A stretch of DNA of 64,000 nucleotides from Rothia sp. SD9660Na (GTDB taxonomy: Bacteria > Actinomycetota > Actinomycetes > Actinomycetales > Micrococcaceae). A program made the position numbers and the translations under genes. Of this stretch, positions 18,981 to 28,166 are shown piece by piece (the stretch's first letter is position 1; each line of letters begins with the position of its first letter). The notes under the pieces are model-generated. The model was not told the origin of the DNA. It saw only the letters and a program-made list of their open reading frames with translations, and ran no database searches. The stretch spans positions 1,674,001 through 1,738,000 of the forward strand of contig NZ_CP125946.1 of assembly GCF_030064065.1 (NCBI RefSeq), read 5' to 3'.

Positions 18981-19336
18981 GTCGGCAACGAGTTCAGCGG
19001 ACGCGTGCGTGTCTTGGAAGCCGGGGCACCGGTGCAGGCGTTAGCGCCGCCGGAGTTGAGCAGGATGGCGTCAGCCCGCCCGCCGCTGATGACCTGCTGG
19101 CTCCACAGGACGGGGGTAGCGGCAAAGCGGTTGCTGGTGAAGACGGCGGCAGCGTGTTTGACGGGCCCGTCATTGACGACCAGGGCGACGTCCTTTTTAC
19201 CCTCGACGGCGCTGATTCCGGCGCGGACGCCCGCGGCGCGGAAGCCCGCGGCGCGGAAGCCCGCGGCGCGGAAGCCCCGGGGGAAGATGACTCCCTGGGT
19301 GGTGATGCCTTCGATCTGGTGGATAGTGTCGGTCAC
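18981..19336 (-). pseudogene. argJ: glutamate N-acetyltransferase remnant
   Basis: Only the first quarter of ArgJ is left. It starts with GTG overlapping the argC stop (GTGA). The family blocks ITTQGVIFPRGFRAAG, DVALVVND, AAVFTSNRFAA and GGANACTGAP are readable. After the last block one G is missing (frame change), then PGFQDTHASAELVAD continues and joins argD at its LLGGIAVN block. The catalytic Thr region, the rest of argJ, all of argB and the start of argD are absent, which implies a deletion of roughly 1.9 kb. A 15-bp repeat has also expanded near the N-terminus. Confidence 0.92.
19229..19273. repeat. three tandem 15-bp repeats in the argJ remnant
   Basis: Unit GCCCGCGGCGCGGAA three times in a row. 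In the argJ frame it gives a repeated Gly-Phe-Arg-Ala-Ala. Intact ArgJ proteins have one such unit, so the array is an in-frame expansion. Confidence 0.85.
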
Positions 19337-20377
19337 GGTGCGAGTCCTTCCTGGAGCAGACCTGCGTTTTCGGGGAGCCCGAGGGCAATGTTCATGGATT
19401 GGATGGCACCTCCGGCGGTGCCCTTGGCTAGGTTGTCGATGACGCTGGTGACAATCACGCGCCCGGCGTGGGCGTCGAAGGCCAGCTGCATTTCGGCGTG
19501 GTTGGAGCCCTGCACGCTCTTGGTGGTGGGCCACTGCCCTTCGGGGAGCAGAAGCACGAACTGCTCGCTGACGTAGGCAGCCTGCCAGGCTTCACGCAGC
19601 TGGGCCTCGGTCACGCCGGGGCGCACGCGCGCGGTGGCGGTGGCCAGAATGCCGCGGGGCATGGGAGCCAGGGTGGGCGTAAAGGAAATCTGCACCTGCT
19701 CCCCCGCTATGGTGGAAAGTTTTTCTTCAATCTCGGGAGTGTGCCGGTGGGAGCCGCCAACCCCATAGGGGCTCATGCCGCCCATGACCTCTGCTGAGAG
19801 CAGGTGGGGCTTGAGGCTCTTCCCTGCCCCCGAAGGTTCCCGAGGCGGCAACGATGACAACATCGGTGGGTTCCAGCAGGCCTGCGGCAAAACCAGGAGC
19901 CAGGGCCAGGATGGACGCTGTGGGGTAGCAGCCGGGCACAGCAACTCGCTTGCTCCCCACCAGGTTCTCACGCTGTTTGCCGCTGAGGGTGGGCAGCTCG
20001 GGCAGGCCGTAGGGCCAGGTGCCGGAGTGGCCTGAACCGTAGAACTTGACCCAGGCGTCGGCGTTCTCTAGGCGGTGGTCTGCCCCGGCGTCAATCACCA
20101 GGGTGTTCTCGGGTAGCTGGGCTGCGATCTCGGCACTGGCCCCGTGGGGCAGAGCCATGAAGACTACGTCGTGCCCGCTCAGGGCTTCAGCGGTAGTATC
20201 GGCAACGACCAGGTCGGCATAGGCGCGAAGGTGGGGGGCGAGGTCGCCCAGGCGGGAGCCAGCGGACGAGTGCGCGGCCACGGTTTTATCCTCAACGTGG
20301 GGGTGGGTAGCCAGCAGGCGCAGAATCTCACCACCGGCATACCCGGTGGCTCCTGTGACAGCTACGGTGATAGTCAT
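19333..20377 (-). pseudogene. argC: N-acetyl-gamma-glutamyl-phosphate reductase, frameshifted
   Basis: ArgC should reduce N-acetylglutamyl phosphate. Both halves are well conserved: the N-terminal NAD(P) motif [14 protein letters not shown], the active-site region [11 protein letters not shown], then [24 protein letters not shown] and the C-terminal catalytic half. The frame breaks at about 19832-19835, where an extra T (ACCTTCGGGG for an expected ACCTCGGGG) interrupts the ASGTSGAGK block. The frames are open on both sides. It could be recent decay or a single sequencing error, but the ruin of argJ/argD next door favours decay. Confidence 0.88.
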
Positions 20378-20391
20378 AGCACCATCTTTGC

Positions 20392-20422
20392 ATGTTTTTG
20401 CACAGTAGTAAATATTTATGCA
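20392..20422. promoter_or_regulatory. double ARG box upstream of argC
   Basis: Box ends TTTTTGCA at 20402 and TTTATGCA at 20422, again exactly 20 bp apart, 15 bp upstream of the argC start. It is retained although the operon behind it is broken. Confidence 0.75.
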
Positions 20423-20516
20423 CTATGTTTCGCAATGTGAACCGGCAGGCACCAAGCCACCCACGCGCGTCCGCCCCCATCCCCCCCTCCACCTCTCACA
20501 AGGGGACCTGAAAACC

Positions 20517-20549
20517 AAAAAGGGACCGCATAATTTGCGGTCCCTTTTT
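20517..20549. terminator. terminator upstream of argC
   Basis: A perfect 14-bp stem, AAAAAGGGACCGCA with its complement, loop TAATT. The arm ends give T5 on either strand, so it works both ways. On the minus strand it ends the gene at 20601-21269. Confidence 0.85.
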
Positions 20550-20600
20550 GAAAATGTGGTCCTCTTGGTGTTGCGGGTGAGGGGTGGTGAACAGCTCAAC

Positions 20601-21269
20601 CTAGTCGAGCACCTCGGTGCTCTTGCGCTTGCGAATCATCATGAAGGTACCGGCAATACCGGCGCCAAAAACCAGAATCGCACCGGCAAGACGCATCATG
20701 GCGCTACGCTTCTGCGATGCAACGGTATCTTCGGTCACTGGAACCAGGCTGCCCTCTTCGCCGGTACGGGCCACAGTCAGATGGCTATCGTCAGTCTGCA
20801 CTAGCAGGGCATCAACGGTCTCGGGGAAGTCAGCGCTCACGGTACCGGTCTGGGAGCCGCGGAACTCCACGGTAGACCCCGGGTTAACCTGTGCCGGGTC
20901 GGCAATGTCAGAGATGAAAGTTTTACCGGTCATAGCGGTGTTATCGGGCAGATTGCCGGTGTAGATGGCAACGTTGTTATCACCCAGCAGGTCGCTGGTG
21001 ACCTTTTCGAAGGTACCGGTCATCACCCAGGAGCGCCCCTCGTAGCCCTCGTTAGCGCGGGCCTCGTTGAAGGTGCGAACACCGCCAATCAGCAGGATAA
21101 TGGCAAAGATGGAGGCCAGAATCATGATGCCCGCCGCAGCCAGCTTGGGGCCGAGCGGCCCGCGGGGTTCCTCGTAGCCATCTTCCTCTTCCGCGAAGGT
21201 GAAGAAGTCGTCGGTGCGGTCATCTTCGTCGAAGTTATCGCGGTCTTCGAGGTAGCGCTGATCGCTCAC
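20601..21269 (-). CDS. membrane protein of unknown function, two membrane segments
   Basis: No family recognised. The 222 residues comprise a very acidic cytoplasmic N-terminus (many Asp/Glu, residues 1-40), membrane segment 1 at about 44-64, an outer domain of roughly 120 residues, membrane segment 2 at about 190-210, and a basic tail. The N-out/C-out loop has no Cys pair and no lipobox. The start is the GTG at 21269 with GGAG seven bases upstream. It stands alone between pheT and argC, with terminators on both sides. A role in the cell envelope is a guess from topology only. Confidence 0.75.
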   Translation of the reverse strand: MSDQRYLEDRDNFDEDDRTDDFFTFAEEEDGYEEPRGPLGPKLAAAGIMILASIFAIILLIGGVRTFNEARANEGYEGRSWVMTGTFEKVTSDLLGDNNVAIYTGNLPDNTAMTGKTFISDIADPAQVNPGSTVEFRGSQTGTVSADFPETVDALLVQTDDSHLTVARTGEEGSLVPVTEDTVASQKRSAMMRLAGAILVFGAGIAGTFMMIRKRKSTEVLD

Positions 21270-21434
21270 GGTGCATCTCCAGAGGTTGTGGGTGATTGCC
21301 TAGATAAAGGCGGAAGTCCATTCTACCGCGTCAGCCGCTAAAAGGCTTATCGGTCTCACAGAAGGGTCAGCTTTTTCAGCGGTGCCTCCCAGGTACTACC
21401 CTGAGCCTCCCCGCAATCCACCCATTGCAGCCAA

Positions 21435-21466
21435 AGAGCCCGGCGGGCGCGCGTCCGCCGGGCTCT
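21435..21466 (-). terminator. pheST terminator
   Basis: A perfect 12-bp stem (AGAGCCCGGCGG with CCGCCGGGCTCT), loop of 8. On the minus strand TTTGG follows. It includes a GCGTCCGC copy across the loop. Confidence 0.75.
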
Positions 21467-21490
21467 ACCCGATTCTAGAGTCTGTAGTGC

Positions 21491-24043
21491 TTAGGCTCGC
21501 TGAATCGCGCCAAAGCGTTCAGCAGCCAGGGCCACACCGGCTTCACGGGCCTCGGAGGCCTCGTCGGCGGTTAGGGTGCGGTCGGTGGCGCGGAAGCGCA
21601 GGGCGAAGGCCAGGGACTTCTTGCCCTCTTCGATACCGGTGCCGCGGTAGTCGTCGAAAACGCGGACGTCCTCGAGCAGCTCCCCTGCGCCTTCGGCCAG
21701 GGCGGCGGCAACGTCAGCGGCAGGAACTGCGGCATCGACGACCAGGGCGACATCCTGGTTGGCGGCCGGGTAGCCGGAGATACCGGTAGCCTGCACTGCC
21801 TCGCCCGCCTCAGCGATCAGGGCGGTGAAGTTGAGCTCGAAGGCGCTGGTGCGCTCAGGCAGGTTGAGCTTAGCCAGCAACTTGGGGTGCAGTTCACCGG
21901 CGTAGGCGATGACCTCACCGGCTGCATTCTTGAGCACGGCGGTGCGGCCGGGGTGGAAGGCCTGGTGCTCGCCGTTTTGGGCGGTGAGCTTCACGCCCGC
22001 CGCATCGGCTACCAGCAGCACAGAGTCCAGGGCATCGCGCCAGTCAAAGGCACGGGCGGTGATTCCCGGGGTTTCCTCGTGCTCAGCACCGGCGAAAAGA
22101 CCGGCGATATGGCGGGGCTGGTCGGGAATACCGGCGTTCAAATCTGCCAGGACCTCATCGGCAGGCTTGACGCCCAAACCGGGGATGGAGGCTGACCCCA
22201 GCTGGGTGCCGGGAATGAAGACGGAGCCGGTCTCGTAGATGGCCAGGTTCTTGAAGCCGCGGGAGAGGTTGCGGGAGAGCACCTCGGTCAGACCGGGCAG
22301 CAGGGAGCGGCGCATCCAGCCCTGGGCGGACGAGATGGGGTTAGCCAGGCGGATAGAATCCACCTTTTCACCGGCGACAGGGGTTGCCCAGAGGTTGTTA
22401 TCTTCATCGGAGACGAAGGGGTAGGCAAAGACCTCGGTCAGGCCCGATGCTGCCAGGGCGTTGAGTGCCCGGCGGCACAGGGTCTGCTCGACGGTATAAC
22501 CGCGACCGGGAGGGGCCACGGGCAGGGTCGAGGGAATCTTATCGTAGCCCACCAGGCGGGCAACTTCCTCGGTCAAATCTTCCTTGGCGCCCAGGTCGGT
22601 GCGCCATGAGGGCACGGTGACCTCATAGGAACCCTCGGCTACCTCAACGCTGGCGCCAATCTGCTCCAGAGAGCCAACAATCTGCTCTTCGGTGTAGTCG
22701 ATGCCAATGCGGCCTGCGGTGTAATCGGCGGGCAGGGAGATGACGGTGGGCTTGAAGTTGCCACCGGCGTCCGTCACGCCCTCATCAACGGTTGCACCTG
22801 CCAGCTCAACCAGCAGGTCAACGGCACGCTGGGCGGCAGCGGCCTGAATCTGGGGGTCAACGCCGCGTTCAAAACGCTTGGATGCCTCAGATGAAAGCTT
22901 GTGACGGCGGGCGGTGCGGGCGATGGAGACCTCGTCGAAACGGGCTGCCTCAATGACGATGCGGGTGGTGGAGTCGCTGACCTCAGTGGAGGCCCCGCCC
23001 ATCACGCCTGCCAGGCCGATGGGGCCGGACTCGTCGGTAATTAGCAGGTCTTCGACGTTGAGCTCGCGCTCCTTCTCGTCCAGGGTGGTGAGCTTCTCGC
23101 CAGCTTCGGCGCGGCGCACGGTGATGCCACCTGCCAGCTTGTCTGCATCGTAGAAGTGTAGGGGCTGGCCGGTTTCGAGCATGACGTAGTTGGAGATATC
23201 AACCGGCAGGGAGACAGAGCGGACGCCCGCCAGGCGCAGGCGGGAGGACATCCAGGTGGGCACGGGGGCGGTTGCGTCCACACCGCTGACCGAGCGGGCA
23301 ACGAAGCGGGTGGCGCCGTCCTTGCCGTGAATGGGTGCTGAGTCGGTCAGGGTGACGGGCAGGCCCGCACCGTTGGCAGCGGGTGCCTTGGCGGCCAGGT
23401 CGAGCACGAAGTCATCGAAGACATTACCGGTGGCGTGGCAGTATTCGCGGGCGATACCGCGAATGGAGAAGCCGTAGCCGCGGTCGGGGGTGACGTTCAC
23501 TTCAGCGGCTTCGTCGTAGAGGCCCAGCAGCTCCATGGCGTCGGTGCCAACCTCGGGGTCAAGCCCCAGGGTGGAGAGCACCAGAATACCGCCGTGGTCC
23601 TCGCCGATGCCGAGCTCCTTGACGGAGGCGATCATGCCAGCTGACTTGTGGCCGTAGGTCTTGCGGGCGGTAATAGCGAAGCCGCCGGGCAGTACAGCGC
23701 CGGGCAGGGTGACAACGACCTTGTCACCGGGCTTGAAGTTGTGGGCGCCACAGATAATGCCCTGCACACCAGACTCTTCGATGCCCTTACCGGTCAGGGT
23801 CTGCTTCTGCCCCTCAGGCACAACGCGCACCTGGCACCAGTTAACGGTCTTACCGTTGGAGTGGGTTTCGGGCTCCATCGAGAGTACCTGACCCACCACG
23901 ATGGGGCCGGTCAACTCATCGGTCGGGCGGTGAACGTCTTCTTCTTCAAGGCCAACCTTAACCAGGGTAGCCATAACGTCTTCGGCATTTGCGTCGGCCG
24001 GAACGGGTGCGTATTCACGCAGCCAGGAAAGGGGTACGCGCAT
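21491..24043 (-). CDS. pheT: phenylalanyl-tRNA synthetase beta subunit
   Basis: Large subunit of the heterotetrameric enzyme that charges tRNA-Phe. The N-terminal tRNA-binding domain (IVVGQVLSMEPETHSNGKTVNWCQV; GICGAHNF-type block), B3/B4 editing region, B5 domain and C-terminal ferredoxin-like anticodon-binding domain (FPAANQDVALVVD, RVFDDYRG) can be followed over 850 residues. It starts 3 bp after pheS with GGAG upstream and is translated with it. Confidence 0.96.
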   Translation of the reverse strand: MRVPLSWLREYAPVPADANAEDVMATLVKVGLEEEDVHRPTDELTGPIVVGQVLSMEPETHSNGKTVNWCQVRVVPEGQKQTLTGKGIEESGVQGIICGAHNFKPGDKVVVTLPGAVLPGGFAITARKTYGHKSAGMIASVKELGIGEDHGGILVLSTLGLDPEVGTDAMELLGLYDEAAEVNVTPDRGYGFSIRGIAREYCHATGNVFDDFVLDLAAKAPAANGAGLPVTLTDSAPIHGKDGATRFVARSVSGVDATAPVPTWMSSRLRLAGVRSVSLPVDISNYVMLETGQPLHFYDADKLAGGITVRRAEAGEKLTTLDEKERELNVEDLLITDESGPIGLAGVMGGASTEVSDSTTRIVIEAARFDEVSIARTARRHKLSSEASKRFERGVDPQIQAAAAQRAVDLLVELAGATVDEGVTDAGGNFKPTVISLPADYTAGRIGIDYTEEQIVGSLEQIGASVEVAEGSYEVTVPSWRTDLGAKEDLTEEVARLVGYDKIPSTLPVAPPGRGYTVEQTLCRRALNALAASGLTEVFAYPFVSDEDNNLWATPVAGEKVDSIRLANPISSAQGWMRRSLLPGLTEVLSRNLSRGFKNLAIYETGSVFIPGTQLGSASIPGLGVKPADEVLADLNAGIPDQPRHIAGLFAGAEHEETPGITARAFDWRDALDSVLLVADAAGVKLTAQNGEHQAFHPGRTAVLKNAAGEVIAYAGELHPKLLAKLNLPERTSAFELNFTALIAEAGEAVQATGISGYPAANQDVALVVDAAVPAADVAAALAEGAGELLEDVRVFDDYRGTGIEEGKKSLAFALRFRATDRTLTADEASEAREAGVALAAERFGAIQRA

Positions 24044-24046
24044 GGG

Positions 24047-25174
24047 TTAGATCTCCATCTTGAACTGCTGTGAGAAACGGACGTCGCCTTCAATCATGTC
24101 GCGCATATCCTGCACGCCATTGCGGAACATGAGGGTACGTTCGATGCCCATACCGAAAGCGAAACCTGAGTAAACCTCGGGGTCAACGCCGGCTGCTCGC
24201 AGCACGTTGGGGTTGACCATGCCGCAGCCGCCCCACTCGATCCAGCGGGGGCCGCCCTTGGCGTCCGGGTGCCAGACGTCCAGCTCGGCCGAAGGCTCAG
24301 TGAAGGGGAAGTAGTTGGGGCGCAGACGAATCTTTGCTTCTTCGCCGAACATGGCGCGGGCCATGTGCTCCAGGGTGCCCTTGAGGTCTGCCATGGTCAG
24401 GCCCTTATCGACGGCCAGGCCCTCAATCTGGTGGAAGACCGGGGTGTGAGTGGCATCGAGCTCATCGGTGCGGTAGACCTGGCCGGGGCAGACCACGTAC
24501 AAGGGCAGGTCACGAGACAGCAGGGAACGCATCTGCACCGGTGAAGTGTGGGTACGCAGCATCAGGTGGGCACTGGTGGGCTCCACGAAGAAGGTGTCCT
24601 GCAGCTCACGCGCCGGGTGGTCAGGCTTAAAGTTCAGCGAATCAAAGTTGTACCACTCTGATTCAAGTTCGGGGCCGTCGGCAATCTCCCAGCCCATGCC
24701 CACGAAGATATCGCACATCTGCTCCTGCAGGACGCTGATGGGGTGGCGGCCGCCGATACGGCGGCGGGGAGTGTGGGCAGTGACGTCCACAGCTTCTTCA
24801 ACCAGGATGCGAGCGTCGCGCTCTTCTTCCAGCTCAGCGTTACGGGCCTCAAGAGCCTTAGTCAGGCGTCCGCGCGCCTGGCCCATGAGCTTACCCACCT
24901 CAGCCTTGTGCTCCTTACGCAGATCACGCATCTGCTTATTAGCCAGGGTGAAGCCAGCCTTATCGCCGGTGAAATCCAGGCGCACGCGCTTAAGTTCTTC
25001 GAAGTCAGCGGTTTTTTCAGCGATTTCCTTCTGCGCACGCTCAAACTCGGCGGTGAAGGCTTCGCGGACGGTCGCCAGACCGTTCTCGGGGTCTTTTTCT
25101 AGAATGGCGCGAATGTTAGCCAGCACCTGGAAGGGTGTGGGGTTCTCAGGCACCTCGGGCAAAGAATCAGTCAT
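24047..25174 (-). CDS. pheS: phenylalanyl-tRNA synthetase alpha subunit
   Basis: Catalytic class II synthetase subunit. It has an N-terminal coiled-coil (residues about 30-110), class II motif 2 ([30 protein letters not shown]) and motif 3 ([13 protein letters not shown]). I start at the ATG at 25174; a GTG two codons upstream is possible. About 375 residues is slightly longer than most. In related genomes pheS directly follows the rRNA methyltransferase gene after rplT; here two small membrane protein genes and a Nudix gene lie between. Confidence 0.95.
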   Translation of the reverse strand: MTDSLPEVPENPTPFQVLANIRAILEKDPENGLATVREAFTAEFERAQKEIAEKTADFEELKRVRLDFTGDKAGFTLANKQMRDLRKEHKAEVGKLMGQARGRLTKALEARNAELEEERDARILVEEAVDVTAHTPRRRIGGRHPISVLQEQMCDIFVGMGWEIADGPELESEWYNFDSLNFKPDHPARELQDTFFVEPTSAHLMLRTHTSPVQMRSLLSRDLPLYVVCPGQVYRTDELDATHTPVFHQIEGLAVDKGLTMADLKGTLEHMARAMFGEEAKIRLRPNYFPFTEPSAELDVWHPDAKGGPRWIEWGGCGMVNPNVLRAAGVDPEVYSGFAFGMGIERTLMFRNGVQDMRDMIEGDVRFSQQFKMEI

Positions 25175-25323
25175 CTGCACTTCTCTTCACATTGTGGGCG
25201 AAACGGGCGCTTACCGCGCCCAGGGCATCAAGACAATAGTTTAGTGCAAAAAGGTGAAGCAGGTTCGCGCTCGATGGGAACAGAGCGGACGCTGCCCGCA
25301 GGTAGATCACCGCTAGCAAGCAG

Positions 25324-25764
25324 TTAGGGCGCTGGAATAACATCAACCCGTTCAAAGAAGGCACGGGCAACAGGGGTGAAGGTTAGGCCAAGCCAAGTGA
25401 GGTTGGCTAGAGACCACGTCAAGAAGCAGGCCATAATTCCCGGATTTATACCAGAGGGCATAGTCCAGATGAGAGAAATGAGCGAGACAGTACTGACAAC
25501 CGTGCAGACAAACCCGAGTAGGTTAGCGGCGCCTGCTTTTTGCCAGGTACCGGTGCGGCGGATAACCCAGATGTAGAGCAAGGAGATGAGGGCAATTGAA
25601 ATAACAGCACTCACGATTCCTCGTGTACCACTGACATCAAGGGAAGTGACCGTCAACGTTAGGTAGGCGATGCCCGACAGCACTAAAATGCCCTGCATTA
25701 CCCGGATAACCGTGGGCACCTCTCCCCTGCTAAAGGCCAGTTGCTGTTTCTCTTTTTCTTTCAT
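25324..25764 (-). CDS. small membrane protein of unknown function, four membrane segments
   Basis: About 146 residues with four hydrophobic helices and a short charged N-terminus (KEKEKQQ). No catalytic motif and no family recognised. AGGAG lies upstream; either the TTG at 25767 or the ATG at 25764 may be used. It lies next to another four-helix protein (25888-26415) with a terminator between, so they are separate transcripts. Confidence 0.65.
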   Translation of the reverse strand: MKEKEKQQLAFSRGEVPTVIRVMQGILVLSGIAYLTLTVTSLDVSGTRGIVSAVISIALISLLYIWVIRRTGTWQKAGAANLLGFVCTVVSTVSLISLIWTMPSGINPGIMACFLTWSLANLTWLGLTFTPVARAFFERVDVIPAP

Positions 25765-25838
25765 CAATCATCAGTCTCCTTTCTTTTAGCGTAACGACCA
25801 CCCGGTCACGATTCAAGATTATGAAGCGCGCACAGAAA

Positions 25839-25867
25839 TGGGCCCTCCGGTTCAACCGGAGGGCCCA
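25839..25867. terminator. terminator
   Basis: A 12-bp perfect stem TGGGCCCTCCGG with its complement, loop TTCAA. On the minus strand TTTCTGT follows. It ends the gene at 25888-26415. Confidence 0.8.
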
Positions 25868-25887
25868 GCACAGCTAGAGCTTGAAAC

Positions 25888-26415
25888 CTAGCGCAGGATA
25901 GTTGAGACTGACTTGTTAGCAGCGACAATAATCCACGCGATAGCAAGCCCGATGGAAATCACCAGCAGAGCCATAATCGCAATCTCGGTGAAGTACATGG
26001 TAAGACTGAAAAGATTCGATGCAATTCCAATACCCGCAAAGATGAAGCCAAGAATACGCCCCACCTTCTTACGCTTAGCCATGAGCAAATACACCAAGAG
26101 ATAGAGAGCAACACCGATAACGGTTGAGATAAGCGTGCTCGTTACCCCTAGACCCCCCAGACCCAGCTCAGCAAACTCCGGGTCAGATGCGAAAGCATCC
26201 ATCATCGGCTTCGTAATCAGCAGATAGGTAGCTACAGCTATGATCACATAGACAGCCAGGTTCCCCAGCAGAATCATCTGCGAGAGCTTAAGCTTTTGCT
26301 CAGCATCGGGGGCAACCTGAGGCTCAGGGCTGAAACCGGGCTGGTCTCCCATATACATGGCCTGGGTATCGTTCGGTGCGGAGTAATCATTAGTTCCGTA
26401 GGGTGTCTGCGACAT
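25888..26415 (-). CDS. membrane protein with Tyr/Pro-rich N-terminus, four membrane segments
   Basis: 175 residues. The first 40 are hydrophilic, rich in Gln, Asp, Tyr and Pro, typical of actinobacterial cytoplasmic tails. Four hydrophobic helices follow (about 45-68, 88-110, 118-138, 142-164), with the basic loop AKRKKVGR after the second. No family recognised. GGAGG seven bases before the ATG shows a well-defined start. Lone gene. Confidence 0.75.
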   Translation of the reverse strand: MSQTPYGTNDYSAPNDTQAMYMGDQPGFSPEPQVAPDAEQKLKLSQMILLGNLAVYVIIAVATYLLITKPMMDAFASDPEFAELGLGGLGVTSTLISTVIGVALYLLVYLLMAKRKKVGRILGFIFAGIGIASNLFSLTMYFTEIAIMALLVISIGLAIAWIIVAANKSVSTILR

Positions 26416-26526
26416 GTCTAAACCTCCATGTAAAAGATGTGTTGCGTACTACACATCATACCGGAGATAAAAGTCAGACACCTTATTTTTCTGCTGGAGG
26501 CGAGTTCTATGACGCTTCGCTACAGC

Positions 26527-26970
26527 TTAAGCGGCGCGGACGCCCGCCAGCAGCTCCTCAACAATGGGAAAGTCAGCGGGGATCCAGGGCAGCTCCAGCA
26601 TCGTGGCATCGAGCAGAACCCAGCGCAACTCGGCGTGGTCTTGCAAGGCGGTGGCGCGTCCGTCCGTAATTTCTGCGAACCAGACCCGCATAGCGGCCTT
26701 CTCGTTCAGCACCCAGCCCTGGGGGTGGGGGCCGGTGATTTCGGTGCCGAGCCGGGCGGTGATGCCCAGCTCTTCGCCCAGTTCACGGAGCAGGGCATCC
26801 TCGCAGGCCTCGTCGGGCTCAACCTTGCCGCCGGGGAACTCCCACAGGCCCGCGAGCGCTGGCGGGGCTGAGCGCTGGCCGACCAGCAGGTGGGTGGGGG
26901 TAGCCAGGGAGTCGACAATAGCGGCCCCGACCACCTGCACCGGGTAGACGACAGTAGGATGCTCTCCCAC
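26527..26970 (-). CDS. Nudix hydrolase, MutT-like
   Basis: Likely cleans oxidised nucleotides (8-oxo-dGTP type). The complete Nudix box GGKVEPDEACEDALLREL-GEELGI is present, with Gly, Arg-Glu and paired Glu residues in place, in 147 residues. It starts at the GTG at 26970, overlapping the stop of the upstream methyltransferase gene (TAGTG) and preceded by AAGGG. The open frame to 27138 is only the shadow of that gene. The start overlap means translational coupling. Confidence 0.9.
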   Translation of the reverse strand: MGEHPTVVYPVQVVGAAIVDSLATPTHLLVGQRSAPPALAGLWEFPGGKVEPDEACEDALLRELGEELGITARLGTEITGPHPQGWVLNEKAAMRVWFAEITDGRATALQDHAELRWVLLDATMLELPWIPADFPIVEELLAGVRAA

Positions 26971-27905
26971 TAGTCGCCCTTGCGGTTCTGGGCCAGGGAC
27001 GAGGCGAAGAGGCAGACGCCAGCTGCCATACCGACGTTCAGAGATTCGGCTGCCCCGCGTAGGGGCACGGCCACGCGCAGGGAGGCGGCGGCTTTTTCTT
27101 CGTCGCTCAGGCCAGCGGCCTCGTTGCCGAAGAGCCACATGGTGGGCTTGGCCAGGTCGTACTTAACCTTCTTGCGCGGTTCGACGCCGTTGCGCAGGGC
27201 GAAAGCAGCGTCCTGCAGGTCGTCGAGGGAGACCCTGCCGTAGCCGTCCGCTGCAAGGACGCCGATGCCCTGGGCCTTGGCGTCTTCGGCGAAGTCTTCG
27301 AGGTCGATGCCCTGGATAACGGGCACGTGGAAGAGGGAACCTGCGGTGGAGCGCACTGCCTTGGGATTGTAGAGGTCAACTGCACCCTTGGTGGTGACGA
27401 TGAGGTCAGCCCCGGCGGCATCGGCGGCGCGCAGGATAGTGCCGGCGTTGCCGGGGTCTTGCACGCGGGCCAGGACGGCGATGAGCTTGGGGTTGATGGC
27501 CCCTTCGCCCCAGATGTCGGAGGGGGCGATATCGTCTTGGAAGGCAACGGCGATAATGCCCTGGGGGCTGACGGACTCGGCCATGGCGGCGAGGACGGGC
27601 TCGGTCACCATGCGCATGAAGACCTTGCGGCCGGGCTCGGGGGTGGGGGTGCCGTGCACTTCTTCGAGCAGGTCGACGATGTCGGGGTGACGGTCGAAGG
27701 CGCGTTCGGTGATGTAGACGGCGTCGAGCAGGGGCTTGACCTGGTGGGCTTTGAGGGCTTCGCGGACTGCCTGCGGCCCCTCGACCAGGAAGTGCCCGGT
27801 CTTGGTGCGGGCTGCCCGGGTGGCAAGCTTGGCGATGTCTTTGACGCGGTCTGCCTGGGGGTTTTCCATGACGACGGGGGTGCTAAGGCGTTCTTTGAAG
27901 TCCAT
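26970..27905 (-). CDS. SpoU/TrmH-family RNA 2'-O-methyltransferase (TsnR-like)
   Basis: Methylates a ribose in rRNA or tRNA using SAM. The three SPOUT motifs are present: VQDPGNAGTILRAADAAGAD (motif 1), MWLFGNEAAGLS (motif 2) and the knot VPLRGAAESLNVGMAAGVCLF (motif 3). The N-terminal part is a substrate-binding domain (FLVEGPQAVREAL). In actinobacteria this gene normally follows rplT; here it is separated from it by the 11.5-kb insertion that begins just upstream. No good ribosome-binding site precedes the ATG. Confidence 0.93.
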   Translation of the reverse strand: MDFKERLSTPVVMENPQADRVKDIAKLATRAARTKTGHFLVEGPQAVREALKAHQVKPLLDAVYITERAFDRHPDIVDLLEEVHGTPTPEPGRKVFMRMVTEPVLAAMAESVSPQGIIAVAFQDDIAPSDIWGEGAINPKLIAVLARVQDPGNAGTILRAADAAGADLIVTTKGAVDLYNPKAVRSTAGSLFHVPVIQGIDLEDFAEDAKAQGIGVLAADGYGRVSLDDLQDAAFALRNGVEPRKKVKYDLAKPTMWLFGNEAAGLSDEEKAAASLRVAVPLRGAAESLNVGMAAGVCLFASSLAQNRKGD

Positions 27906-28044
27906 AGGGTCTATTGTCTCACGGCTAGTTTGCTGGCCAGTCAGATTGTGGGGAAGGACGCGATGGGGTGGGTAGCCTCCGAGGCCCTACGGGTCCCGCT
28001 TACTCTTACTTGCTATGCGCTTTTCTACGTGCTTATTACAATCT

Positions 28045-28160
28045 GATGATTCATACACCTTTTTTAGGTGGATTTTTTATGTTAGTCTTGTAGCAACCGT
28101 TCAGCCCGCACCACCATTTTTGGTTGGTAGTGGGCTGGATCTCTATCTGACGCCAGGAGC
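28045..28160 (+). ncRNA. candidate structured RNA upstream of the abi gene
   Basis: Between the divergent tsnR-like and abi genes. There are two stem-loops: CACCT/AGGTG with a T6 loop at about 28056-28071, followed by T6, and a strong 28102-28137 hairpin (CAGCCCGC-ACCA-CCA paired with TGG-TGGT-GTGGGCTG, two single-base bulges, loop TTTT). The abi ribosome-binding site begins 18 bases after it. Structured RNAs have been reported upstream of Abi_2/AbiF genes as a class, so this may be the RNA partner. That assignment is inference; a simple leader hairpin is the alternative. Confidence 0.45.
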
Positions 28161-28166
28161 TTGAAC

